Shown in pieces: positions 40,286 through 49,193 of a DNA stretch of 64,000 bases. The DNA is from Triops longicaudatus. Its lineage: Eukaryota; Arthropoda; Branchiopoda; Notostraca; Triopsidae. The stretch is from the NCBI GenBank assembly GCA_022885665.1, contig JAGQDJ010000033.1, positions 496,001 through 560,000 of the forward strand. Direction: 5' to 3'. Below the pieces are notes generated by a model, which was given only the letters and a program-made list of their open reading frames with translations, had not been told where the DNA came from and ran no database searches. Positions within the stretch are counted from its first letter, which is position 1. Each line of letters starts with the position of its first letter. The translations under genes and the position numbers were made by a program.

Positions 40286-41458
40286 TTAACGCTTAGGACC
40301 ATCAACCAAATCGGTCACCACCTGACCATCATGCCAGATGAAAGCCCCTCGCGGTTCTTTGGCATTAGGGGGAAGTAAAGCCAAGCTGACAGGAGTATGA
40401 GCCGCTAAATTAATCCAAATTAAGCTTTTTGTTGTCCCCCGTGATCTCTTTTTTCAACTTACCTTGCTCAGGAGTGAATTCGCCTTCGTGACCAGTCATG
40501 TCGGTTTCAACTACGCCGGGGTGAACCGCATTAACAATTATATCTTCTCTGGGATCCTTGTCTAGCTGCCTCTGCTGAATGCGAGTCAACGCAATAAGCC
40601 CGGCTTTGGCTACACTGTACGCTCGGTTTGGCCAACCTAACTCCTCATGCTTATTCTCTTGTGCAGCCCTACAGAAAAAAAACTAGTACGTAATACTAGA
40701 TCACGGTGAATAGTGTTTTACTTCACGAAACTCTGCATCATGTCCACCAGTTCTTCTTCGGTTAAATCTGTCGACAGTAGCTTTTCTCTAATTTTCGACG
40801 ACTCTGGTTCACGACCATTAATGCGAGACAGCAACCCAGCCGAGCTGCTGATATTCACCACACGCGCATGGGGCTTAAGCAACGGAAACAAAGCTTTACA
40901 AACTTCGTAAGTGCCCATAAAGTCAGTATTAATGGTGTTGGCTGCTTGCTCTGCAAACGGTGTCGGATCATCTTTCTGTATTTCAACGAAAACTTAATTC
41001 ATGATTTTTTTTTCCAGGAGTAGTCGTACCCCATAAGCTATAGCGGCGTTGTTAATCAAAACATCGAAACCTGTATAACTTTTCTGCAACTGGTCACGTA
41101 GCGCGTAGATTGTGTCTTTCTTGTTAATGTCCAATACTAAGAAACCAGGCCCCGGATGTTCCTACGCACGAAAGAGTGAATCATGATACTGAGACTTAAT
41201 TGATATACCATTTTCATACTTTGCGTATTTCTTCGACCGCTTGCTTTACTTTCAGCTCATCCCGCCCAGTGAGGTACACGAATCCATCGAACTTATGGCA
41301 AAGTTCCTTCGCTATGGCAAATCCCAAACCTTTGTTGGCCCCTGTAATCTGTACATAGTAAATAATACATAAAACTCTTCCATGTTTCAGTCACACATGG
41401 ACCTAGAAAATGTATAAAAGCAGCAACTTACCACTGCTACACGATTTAAGGTTCCCAT
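40286..41458 (-). CDS. CBR1: Carbonyl reductase [NADPH] 1-like short-chain dehydrogenase
   Basis: This is a classical SDR that reduces carbonyl compounds with NADPH in the cytosol. The six exons are 41458-41432, 41348-41220, 41161-41030, 40975-40722, 40668-40463 and 40404-40286. All borders are GT..AG and the phases agree; they give 288 residues, close to the 277 of human CBR1. Visible motifs are the TGANKGLG cofactor-binding turn (residues 11-18), INNA (the NNAG-type motif with Ala in place of Gly), the NISSS catalytic serine region (about 139-141), and the active-site YSVAK (Tyr198, Lys202). The CBR1-specific insertion (EELVDMM..FV) before the active site and the C-terminal SLALLPPNAKEPRG closely follow CBR1. 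The start at 41458 matches the usual CBR1 N-terminus, but the frame stays open for 71 more codons upstream, with further ATGs at 41494 and 41671. A longer N-terminus is therefore possible. Confidence 0.93.
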
Positions 41459-41807
41459 TTTATTCGCCGGTTCGCCTTCACTTGCCCCTTGCATTTTAGC
41501 TAATGAACCCAACGTTAGTATAAGACCGCTTCCCCCTATGTAAACGTGATACCGTCGTTGATTTCTTCGTATTGCGCATTTGGGAAAGTGGCATTGGAAG
41601 AACTCAGCAAAGTAGCGTTTTTTGCCGATTTTGTCACGTGTATTTGGAACATTTCGTACACTAATACACATCCCATCAAACCCACTTAAAACCCTAATAA
41701 TACAGGACAGAATATATTTGCGTAAACCCAGAAAAAATCAAGTACTCTGTTAGTGCTGATTGAAGTATAGTGTAAAGAATCATTTTTTAACTTATGGACT
41801 TTGTGTT
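41459..41807. other. Short spacer between the CBR1-like gene and the repeat-protein gene
   Basis: It holds the 5' flank of the CBR1-like gene, including a 71-codon in-frame upstream extension with a hydrophobic stretch (VYIGGSGLILTLGSLA), and the 3' flank of the repeat-protein gene. No AATAAA for the latter was found in the obvious place. Confidence 0.4.
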
Positions 41808-43895
41808 TTAGGTAGCGGGTGCCTGTGTAGTTTTTGCGTATTCTTCGGCTAAGAATGCTGCAAGGCTACAAGGAGGTTGGTTTATTGAATGGTTACGGAT
41901 GCATTCTTGGAAACGCAAAAGCGCGTTTCGTTGTGCGTTCAAGTAAACCGGAGCTGGGGACTTAGTTGTTACATCTAAAACTGGGAGGGGTATGGCATCA
42001 AAGGTGCGTGACTGGACATGATGTTTTACATTGTCGCTAACTGTATTGGTGTAGTCGTTTCGGAACTTCTTAAACCTTGCCGCTATTTGTAGGGGTACCG
42101 GAATTGGAGTAGTAGGCTCTGGTTGGGCTTGCGTCGTAGGCTGAGTGGGAGGTTCAGTTGGCGGTGGCTGTGTTGGTGGTGGCTGTGTTGGCGGTTCCGT
42201 TGCTGGTGGCGGTGGCTCTGTTGGCGGAACATTAGTTGTAGCCAAGGTATTTGTCCGAGTGTCAAAGGAACGAAGGTGACCTTGTTTCTTAAATTTATCA
42301 AACTTTAATAAACGAGGTTCGATTGTTTCTTTCTCTTCAGTTTGCTTTGGAGGTTCAGCTTCTGCTACATCGTCTAACATATCAGTCTCGGTCCTCGCTT
42401 CCTCTTCTTCAGGGGTCTCAGAATCTGCGTGGTCCTCCATTTCACCCGCAGCAGGCTGTACTTCATCCTCATCCTTTGTGGCGTCTTCTTTAGCATTGTC
42501 CGGAGCCTTTATATCCTCCTTTGCTGGGGTTGGTTCAACTTGCTCGTCGTCTTCATAGCCTCGTTCCGTTTCGCCAGCTTTTTCTGTCTCTGTATCTTCA
42601 ACAGCTTCTGATGCTTCAGCAGCTTCTGGAGCTTCTGAAGCTTCTGAAGCCTCTGGTGCTTCTGGAGCTTCAGCATCATCTGGAACTTCGTTGACCTCCG
42701 GAACTTCGTCAGCCTCTGGTGCTTCGGTAGCCTCTGGTGCTTCGGCAGCCTCTGGTGCTTCGGTAGCCTCTGGTGCTTCGGCAGCCTCTGGTGCTTCGGC
42801 AGCTTCTGGTGCTTCGGTAGCCTCTGGTGCTTCGGCAGCCTCTGGTGCTTCGGCAGCCTCTGGTGCTTCGGTAGCCTCTGGTGCTTCGGCAGCTTCTGGT
42901 GCTTCGGCAGCTTCTGGTGCTTCGGTAGCCTCTGGTGCTTCGGCAGCCTCTGGTGCTTCGGCAGCCTCTGGTGCTTCGGCAGCCTCTGGTGCTTCGGTAG
43001 CCTCTGGTGCTTCGTCAGCCTCTGGTGCTTCGTCAGCCTCTGATGCTTCGGCAGCTTCCGGTGTTTCAGCTGCCTCTGCTCCTTCGGTAGCCTCTGCTGC
43101 TTCAGCAGCTTCCGGTGTTTCAGCAGCCTCTGCTGCTTCAGCAGCTTCCGGTGTTTCAGCAGCCTCTGGGGCTTCAACAGCTTCTGGTACTTCAGCAGCC
43201 TCTGGAGCTTCGTCAGATTCAGTAGCCTTAAGAACTTCAGCGGCCTCTGGTGTTTCGGCAGCCTCCTCTGCTTCAAATGCCCCATGGTCTTTTTTATCTT
43301 CAGTGCCTAGTTCTCGTTCTTCGCTTTGGTCCTCTACGTCGCCAGTGTGCTCCTCAGTTTCCGGTTCAGCGTCTAAGTCAGCGTTTCGTTTCGCTCTTGA
43401 GTAGATTTTACTAGGGTATTCACTGACTCTGGTGATTTTCAAACCGCTAGGGATTTGCCGGGATCTGTATTCCGCTGGTCCAGATAATCGGACAAGGTCT
43501 CCAAGACTAATCACTTCCGGGAGGACGTATTTAGACTCGTCCTCAGTATGTCCTTGGATTTCGACGGCGCTTGGTGTACGCTTGGCGTTCTGGACGTAAG
43601 TTGGGATATTGGTGATGACCAGCTTTCTGAACGAAGAAGGATCCAAAGGTGCATTGTTTCTTTTCTCATTGACGACACGGGGAATTGACAGAGATGGTTT
43701 CAGCCGATACGGGCCAGGATTTTTGACACTGTCGTCTTTAACTGGATGAATAAGTACATTATATGTGACCCGTCCGGGCAAAAGGTAATGGCGGAGTTCG
43801 TGAAGGTCGTCTGTTAAAAATTGATTTTCCACTGCTAGCGATTTTGTCGAAAAGAATGCTAAGATTAATATTAAACTGTACATCCTTGATTTCAA
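41808..43895 (-). CDS. Secreted acidic repeat protein with Glu-Ala-Pro minisatellite, Pro/Thr stalk and furin-like site
   Basis: I do not recognise the family. The single-exon frame codes for 695 residues. Residues 1-21 form a signal peptide (MKSRMYSLILILAFF..SLA). A unique segment (about 22-166) follows, then RAKR at 167-170, a furin-type cleavage site. Next comes an acidic part, an array of the hexapeptide EAPEAA and its T/D variants (about 211-440), more acidic sequence, a Pro/Thr stretch of PPTEPP/PPTQPP type (about 550-600), and a unique C-terminal domain with two cysteines (ECIRNH and PPCSLAAF). The array is an 18-nt DNA repeat with a partial 54-nt higher order. Composition suggests an extended, highly charged extracellular protein, perhaps a matrix, cuticle or salivary component; that role is inference. 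The repeat array is open in more than one frame, but only this frame has a signal peptide and unique flanks. Confidence 0.75.
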   Translation of the reverse strand: MKSRMYSLILILAFFSTKSLAVENQFLTDDLHELRHYLLPGRVTYNVLIHPVKDDSVKNPGPYRLKPSLSIPRVVNEKRNNAPLDPSSFRKLVITNIPTYVQNAKRTPSAVEIQGHTEDESKYVLPEVISLGDLVRLSGPAEYRSRQIPSGLKITRVSEYPSKIYSRAKRNADLDAEPETEEHTGDVEDQSEERELGTEDKKDHGAFEAEEAAETPEAAEVLKATESDEAPEAAEVPEAVEAPEAAETPEAAEAAEAAETPEAAEAAEATEGAEAAETPEAAEASEADEAPEADEAPEATEAPEAAEAPEAAEAPEAAEAPEATEAPEAAEAPEAAEAPEATEAPEAAEAPEAAEAPEATEAPEAAEAPEAAEAPEATEAPEAAEAPEATEAPEADEVPEVNEVPDDAEAPEAPEASEASEAPEAAEASEAVEDTETEKAGETERGYEDDEQVEPTPAKEDIKAPDNAKEDATKDEDEVQPAAGEMEDHADSETPEEEEARTETDMLDDVAEAEPPKQTEEKETIEPRLLKFDKFKKQGHLRSFDTRTNTLATTNVPPTEPPPPATEPPTQPPPTQPPPTEPPTQPTTQAQPEPTTPIPVPLQIAARFKKFRNDYTNTVSDNVKHHVQSRTFDAIPLPVLDVTTKSPAPVYLNAQRNALLRFQECIRNHSINQPPCSLAAFLAEEYAKTTQAPAT
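42700..43230 (-). repeat. 18-nt coding minisatellite (Glu-Ala-Pro-Glu-Ala-Ala units)
   Basis: The plus strand repeats TCTGGTGCTTCGGCAGCC with few changes. It is nearly perfect from about 42710 to 43030 and degenerates outward. GGC/GGT and GCA/GTA changes recur with a period of three units, giving EAPEAA-EAPEAA-EAPEAT blocks of 54 nt. Homogeneity in the centre with decay at the edges is the pattern expected from slippage and unequal exchange. Confidence 0.9.
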
Positions 43896-44314
43896 GTAGG
43901 TTGCAGTTTAACACTATATCTTAGTTGCCTCTTGATAACGATAAGGAGGGCGAACTAAGGGATCTTGAGTACGAAGCCTACGATTTAGGATCAAGGAATC
44001 GTGACAGCAGGGCATTTGTTCAAGTTTGCTATGCTGTGAATCTGCTGACGATCACCGCTTAAAGGTCAAACTTGTCTTGAAACAATTGTCGTTGTTTCAG
44101 CACTCTTTTATTACCCTTGAGAGAAGAGAAACTTGTTAGCTTTTCATATTCGAGATTGAAATTTTGCGCACCTAAATGTTTGTTGAACCGAAAACATCAC
44201 GTCTTTTGTATACACTGGAAAAACACTCGTGTTAAAACAACTATGTATGTGCATGTATTATCTGAATTGGTAAATGGCAAATAAGCGGCTAAAGTAAAGA
44301 TCTCAGGCAGTTCT
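43896..44314. other. Spacer between TMEM222 and the repeat-protein gene
   Basis: About 420 nt that must hold the 3' flank of TMEM222 and the promoter/5' UTR of the secreted repeat-protein gene. No clear motif was recognised. Confidence 0.4.
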
Positions 44315-45085
44315 TCAGGACAGACAGGAAATCATGAGTGCTAGCAAACTAGCAGCAATTATAAGGAATGGCAACCATGTCTTCAGCCAAGATTTTGAAC
44401 TAAAAACAGTAAGACAAGACCGTGTGAGACAACTCAGTTTGGATCAAGAAAATTTTACCTTATGTAACTGGAACGTCGACTAAATTCCCACCATACGTTT
44501 ATCATGTTCCATTGTCGACTTCCGGGGTAGGACATGTTATTCAATGCCAATGCAACATGAGAATGGCAATTGTCGCAGCAGAGGTTATGCTACAAAATCA
44601 GATGTAAGCGAGGCTTGTCTTTTTTTTTTTTGAGACAAGTGTTACGTTATGACTTTTATATTCCTCGGATGCATCAGCTATAGCTCGGTCGAAGGCTGCA
44701 GCGCCACCCGGAATTTTCGTAGGGTCCAGTTGATAGTATTTTGTGGGCCAGCCGAACCCCATATTGTCTTCGGAAACGAAAAATGGACCAGCGAAATCTC
44801 GAACGACACCTGAACTTGTTGCAATTCCCATATGCCCAATAAGTGGACATAACCAGCTAAATATGTCCAGCGTAGGTAAAAAAGAAACAAGGGAATAGTA
44901 TTAATTATTCAATGCGTAAATACGCACATCTAGGACAAGTGTAACAGAAATGAGAAGTTGAGACTACTATTGTATGGCGTGAATGCGGCAAGAAGCTTAC
45001 GTTAAAAGAGGAATGGGACTCCATACAATGCAGCATGGATATCTATGTCGTTCAGGAGAAACCGGTTCGGCACCCATCTCCTTTC
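44315..45085 (-). CDS. TMEM222: TMEM222 (RTE1-family) membrane protein, 5' end not found
   Basis: This is a small multi-pass membrane protein of the RTE1/TMEM222 family, whose molecular role is poorly known. The exons seen are 45085(?)-45001, 44856-44646, 44589-44459 and 44399-44315, with introns of 60-144 nt and matching phases. The protein reads RYPCCIVWSPIPLLT, WLCPLIGHMGIATSSGVVRD, FAGPFFVSEDNMGFG, DASEEYKSHN, LCCDNCHSHVALALN and finally KTWLPF, which parallels vertebrate TMEM222 block by block with equal spacing. The first listed exon lacks an in-frame ATG and is preceded by a stop, so the start codon must lie in a further upstream exon that I could not identify. Its acceptor at 45086-45087 is uncertain. 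The segment after QWNMIN (VWWEFSRRSSYIS) is much less hydrophobic than its vertebrate counterpart. Confidence 0.88.
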
Positions 45086-45654
45086 CTAATTCTTGAAAAT
45101 GGCTAAAACTGGAGACAAGATATTGATCCAGTACCAGCACCAAAACAAAGCTATTTACTATTTTGAAAAGAAATGGGTGCCATCTAGTGCTCTGACAGGA
45201 TTTATCCCTATGAGCTTCCGACTACGACTGCACAATTCGCACAACAGAATGCTCCTCCTGAGATTTTCCACATGCATGAAAAAAGAACACGGGAAACTCA
45301 TTTATGCGAACTGTATGTGAAATACCTACAGTATCGGTTTTTAAAAAATCATAAAATATAGAGTAACAATGATTTTGCTATCAGTTGGCTATAAATGAAT
45401 CAAGACCACAAATAAGTAGACACACATGTTCGTTGTATTTATTAAACATTTTTTACTTTAGTCAAGAAATTGCCTATATTCTTAATGTGTTGCAACGCTT
45501 TCTATAAGTATTGAACAACTGATAGTTCCGTGGTATGAGTATTTGAAATTTGATTCGCGGAAAAGAAAATCGAAAGAAGTGCGACCAGTTAACGGGAGAT
45601 GGGTCAAGAGTATTTCTTTAGTGCAGTACTTGAACCCTTGGCAGAACCGAACAA
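45086..45654. other. Region upstream of TMEM222, no gene assigned
   Basis: The missing first exon of TMEM222 may lie here or beyond. Plus-strand open frames at 45093-45320 and 45543-45776 have no recognisable domain; the latter runs into the repeat and MITE, so it is not a gene. Confidence 0.35.
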
Positions 45655-46236
45655 TGGTGAACTTTTTCCCATCTTTCGAAACAAAAATGAACCGAATAGT
45701 GAAGATAAATTATCTTGTGACCAGTGGCGTCGTGCACTTAAAAATTTGGGGGGGCCCGATTTTTCATTTCTCTTAATAAAAGAGTTAATGAGTTATAAAT
45801 GAGTTTCAAATGATACCTTTTTCTTCAGGATGGCAAAAATTTTTTTGGGGGGGCCGGGCCCCCCCGGCCCCTTATGGCACGACGCCTCTGCTTGTGACTA
45901 TATCTTGGACTAGATTAGGGTAGCTTCTACAACTGATTTCGTTCGTGTAATTAATACAAATTAATACATACGATAAATCGTCAATTTGTCACCCTGCCTT
46001 TACAAACAAACGAGGTCTTCGAGCTTGTAATTTTACTTTCCATCGGTAAACCCATTCACTAAGTTTGGTCTTCTATTAAAGTTTTAGTAGTAAGTTATAG
46101 CATAGATAAAAGTACTTATCTAGGAAAAGTAAGTGATTTCTCGAACGTTACTGGTGTCTAAGTACTTAAAACCAAATACTAAAAACCAGTTCCCTCGAAC
46201 TGACACGTGGCCTTTTTTTTCAGCATGCAATTTCCT
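45655..46236 (+). repeat. Dispersed repeat, copy 1 (interrupted by a MITE)
   Basis: Starting at TTTCCCATCTTTCGAAAC and ending near CAGCATGCAATTTCCT, this segment matches copy 2 at about 58755-59163 in the same orientation, with roughly 85-90% identity by eye over about 400 nt. The extra 169 nt in this copy is the MITE described separately. No terminal repeats or coding capacity were seen, so the class is unknown. Confidence 0.85.
45722..45890. mobile_element. 169-bp hAT-type MITE with 8-bp target duplication
   Basis: The left end CAGTGGCGTCGTGC and the right end GCACGACGCCTCTG are inverted repeats matching at 13 of 14 positions. The element is flanked by the perfect 8-bp duplication CTTGTGAC (45714-45721 and 45891-45898). 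An 8-bp duplication with CAGTGGCG termini and G-run/C-run subterminal stretches is typical of non-autonomous hAT elements. It has no coding capacity. The paralogous repeat copy near 58803-58812 lacks the insert, so the empty site is visible. Confidence 0.88.
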
Positions 46237-46793
46237 GTCTACTTGTCAGTAGTATTTAACAAGTAAGGCCTAATCTGTAACCTTAACAGGATATTTTCTC
46301 TATGTAGTTTTAGTAAGAGATTTAATTGCTAGTTGCATAGCATCAAATCCACAGTAGTAAATTAAATCAATAGACAGTTGTGAGTTAATGTGATGAAACC
46401 TCGTTACAATGCACATCCTGGCGGATGGAAAACTTCTCCGTTATAGACAATTTTCCATAATAGCCAATATTGGCTTAAACGCTTTTTGTTTTGCCGAATA
46501 TGAGACCTTGTACAAAAACCCGGTTGTCTGTTACAACCAGTGTATGTTAAAGCGAAGCTTTACTGAAGCTGTAACATAACTTCTTCTTCATTGTTGTAGA
46601 GTGAACAGGAGAAGTGAAAGCTTCCTCCCAAAAATAACCGTGCGATAAATTCCGCCACTGAGCAAATTTCCGTCACTGTAAAAATTTTCTAATTTTGGAG
46701 AGTTAAGAGATAAAGATTAAAATGTTGATAGGGAAAGAACCGCTTACTCGTGATTCACGTCTGCGGTTTCGAATACTGCGCGGGCGCGATGGG

Positions 46794-46801
46794 TGACGTA
46801 A
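46794..46801 (+). promoter_or_regulatory. CRE-like site upstream of the C19orf12 homologue
   Basis: TGACGTAA lies about 120 nt before the start codon, directly after a locally GC-rich stretch (TGCGCGGGCGCGATGG). This is a plausible core promoter region for the plus-strand gene. Only the motif and position support it. Confidence 0.25.
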
Positions 46802-46918
46802 GTCCTGATGAATTTTACGCAAGCACGACACCAGAAGATAAATACTAAGATTACAGAAGTGGAAGCAACAGTATTCCTAGGACGTTTTCTTCCATCCTAC
46901 AGAAAACAGGGTTGAACA

Positions 46919-47467
46919 ATGCCTGTAAGTAGAATCCGGTGTCATCACCCACACTTAACTACTACCAACGTTATTTTTTTCCCCTTCCCTTGTAACTTAG
47001 TTAAATGTACAAGAGGCGTGTAAGTTTCTCGACCTATTTTTAAATGACCAAGAAGCCTGGAACACAACCAAGAAATCTTTGACTGGCGCGGGAATTACCG
47101 CTGTTTCAGCATTCATTGGCGCTTTACTTCTCGGGCCACCGGGGCTCGCTCTCGGTGAAATTTCCGTATACGGTACTTGTGGCGAATCTGATTTCTCTAC
47201 TTCTTAGGCGGTACCTTGGGTGGTGTGACAAGCTTTGCGTATTACAATGATGATTTCCGGCCTCTCATGGAGGTGTGGAACAATATGCCGCAGCAGCAGC
47301 GAATAGAGGTCGCTCGGACATTCAATAAGGCGTTCCAAATCCAGGCAACTGACGCTTTGTATGTAATGGTGTTACTTAAAGATGATCAAGCTCTTGTGGA
47401 CAACATAAAGAACTTTCTTCGCGAAAACTTACGCCCTAGTTCTACAGGTAATCCTTTCCTTCTATAA
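46919..47467 (+). CDS. C19orf12: C19orf12-like small membrane protein
   Basis: The three exons are 46919-46924, 47001-47154 and 47208-47467. Borders are GT..AG, phases agree, and they give 139 residues (human C19orf12 is 141-152). The protein has an N-terminal helix (NVQEACKFLDLFL), then a glycine-rich hydrophobic hairpin (AFIGALLLGPPGLALGG followed by TLGGVTSFAYY), then an amphipathic C-terminal half (DDFRPLMEVWNNMPQQQRIE ... TDALYVMVLLKDDQALVDNI). The GPPGLALGG turn and the PQQQR block correspond to GPPGLAVGG and PAEQQR of human C19orf12. That protein sits at mitochondria, ER and their contacts and is mutated in a form of neurodegeneration with brain iron accumulation. The first exon carries only two codons (Met-Pro). 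A possible extra donor near the end (ACAG|GTAATC, about 47447) could give another C-terminus. Confidence 0.88.
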
Positions 47468-48894
47468 AGATACTCCTTTCAGTGAGACAGATGCAGTGCT
47501 TACTCTTTTATGATTACAGGTCCCCATAATTCTGCAATGATTCAGTAATGTGTACTATGAACAATTAAAGAAATGTTGAAATAAAAGCGACGCCTTTTTC
47601 AGATTTGTTATAATGAAGCTGCAAAACGATACATGGCTAACATTTGCACACAGGTTTCACGCTTGTATTTCGGTTGATAACAAAAGTTAAATAACGAATA
47701 AAATGATGATACCGAAAACAAAGCTCGAAATGAGGAAGGAAAAATGGAAATCTCACTCTGTATTTAAAACATAGGACCTGTTTCGTTACTCTATACCCTA
47801 GAACTTTACCTCGCTAGCGTTTTGGTCTAGAGCTTTTACAGGGCAGCTTAGCATTCATTTAGCCTAAAGTAGAATTTTCATCAAGAATTCCAACGGGCGA
47901 GAACTTGAAAATACGTGACCAGATCGCACTGTAGTAAGGCCAATGTTCCGACCCTTCATTTCCTGTACGTGTATAAAAACAGAGTAGTCCTTTCAACATT
48001 TCTTTTATAATACTACAACGCCAAACTTTAACAGTCAATCCCAATCCACACTTACTCGTCACATGTGAAGCTCGGACAGATGATACACTACTTCCATCAA
48101 ACAATAAATAACGACATTATTGTTAAAAAGAAACTTCAAATAGAAACAAAAAGACCTATTTTACCCATTCCAAATACTATATACCAAAAAATAAAAAATA
48201 AAAAAATACAATAAAAACAATTGAATGTCTATAGGCTCGTGGGGGAAAAGATCCGAAGTTGCAAAAAATTGATTGCAAGTTTTTGGATTCCTAGTTTCAT
48301 CTTTAGGTAGTATTTCACAGGGCTATGGCTTTCCAAAGGTTAATACATCGTAAATTTCGAAGGAACAATAGGGCCATTGCCTACGTTACCCAAATAAAAG
48401 ATTATAGGAAGGCAAGTATCACAAGGGAATTGAGTGCTTGTCTCGTTCTAACAATTTTTTGCACTGTTGTTTGGCGTGACGCTCGCAACCTCATAATACA
48501 GAACCACATGTTTTCTTGCTATAGTAAGTTGATGTTTCGTTGCATCGAAACCCGTCCATAAATTCTGGCACTTGTAACAGTACGCTCCTTAGCCTATAAC
48601 CAGAAAAAAATATTAAATATTAGTTGCACAAAAATTTTTGCTACTAACCGTTCTTTTTCTCCAATATGGAATGATGTGGAACGTTCAAAGTCTTTGTGTT
48701 GCGGCGTTTTAATGCTACACAATGACTATAAAATATCAAATTAGTATTTTTTCATATTTATGCTCATTTAAGAATACCTGTGCGTAAGACAAAAAGAAAA
48801 GTTGTGTGTGACTTAAATGCTGCATACCAGCATACTCGACTCTCTGACTATTCATTCTGTTCAATAAAGCCTACAACACAGACATTAGTAGTAC
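47468..48894. other. Convergent intergenic region between C19orf12 and the M13 gene
   Basis: It holds the 3' ends of two converging genes. I searched the minus strand for a missing last M13 exon (LPGL/QLFF/CxVW-like signatures) and saw none. Open frames at 47859-48104 (minus) and 48325-48561 (plus) do not look like genes. A run of A with scattered T lies near 48185-48222. Confidence 0.45.
47580..47585 (+). terminator. Polyadenylation signal of the C19orf12-like gene
   Basis: AATAAA lies 113 nt after the stop codon, a usual distance for a short 3' UTR. Confidence 0.55.
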
Positions 48895-48900
48895 TTTATT
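48895..48900 (-). terminator. Polyadenylation signal overlapping the M13 stop codon
   Basis: AATAAA on the gene strand shares bases with the TAA stop. It is the first such signal after the coding region and supports the gene ending here. Confidence 0.5.
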
Positions 48901-49193
48901 TAAATAAATCGTCATTTGTTTCAGTTACCCTCAGAGCCGTCTGAGTGGCTAGTAGCTCTGCTAAATTACTGGAAGCTGTTTTCTCCAGAATTTCTGGGTC
49001 GTCTATTCGGTTTTGACTGAGAACCTCCGTGACGCATTGCCTTTGCATAGTTAGAAGAGTTGTTGATTCGTTAGCTACCGGTGAGTATTTTTCTGCCAAG
49101 GACCCTTGGGTATCATACAATATCCCAAACTCCATTACAGCATCAAGCATGGCTTGAGCCATCTGCGTTCCAACCATGCCATATAGCATGGGC
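48896..49193 (-). CDS. Last M13 exon, carrying the degenerated active site
   Basis: It begins LPMLYGMVG, aligns with the PxxNYGxIG block of M13 enzymes, and continues TQMAQAMLD where HEITHAFD is expected. YDTQGSLAE follows where YDKDGNL is expected, which confirms the alignment. It ends with EKTASSNLAELLATQTALR and eight more residues. The stop TAA overlaps an AATAAA signal (48895-48900 on this strand). A weaker reading is a donor at AGG|GTAACT just after ALR, leading to a further exon, but I found no such exon. Confidence 0.85.

Noticed and set aside
42509..43285. 258-codon minus-strand frame rich in Lys, His, Arg, Leu and Pro over the repeat array
   Set aside because: It is a frame-shifted reading of the Glu-Ala-Pro minisatellite, without a signal peptide or unique flanks.
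45543..45776. Plus-strand open frames of 67-77 codons near the MITE
   Set aside because: They run across the boundary of the dispersed repeat and into the MITE, so they cannot be a conserved gene.
47859..48104. Minus-strand frame ending in a Cys/Trp pattern (KCGLGLTVKVW), considered as a missing M13 C-terminus
   Set aside because: Order and spacing of the M13 C-terminal motifs are absent, and the resemblance is limited to a few residues in the wrong place.
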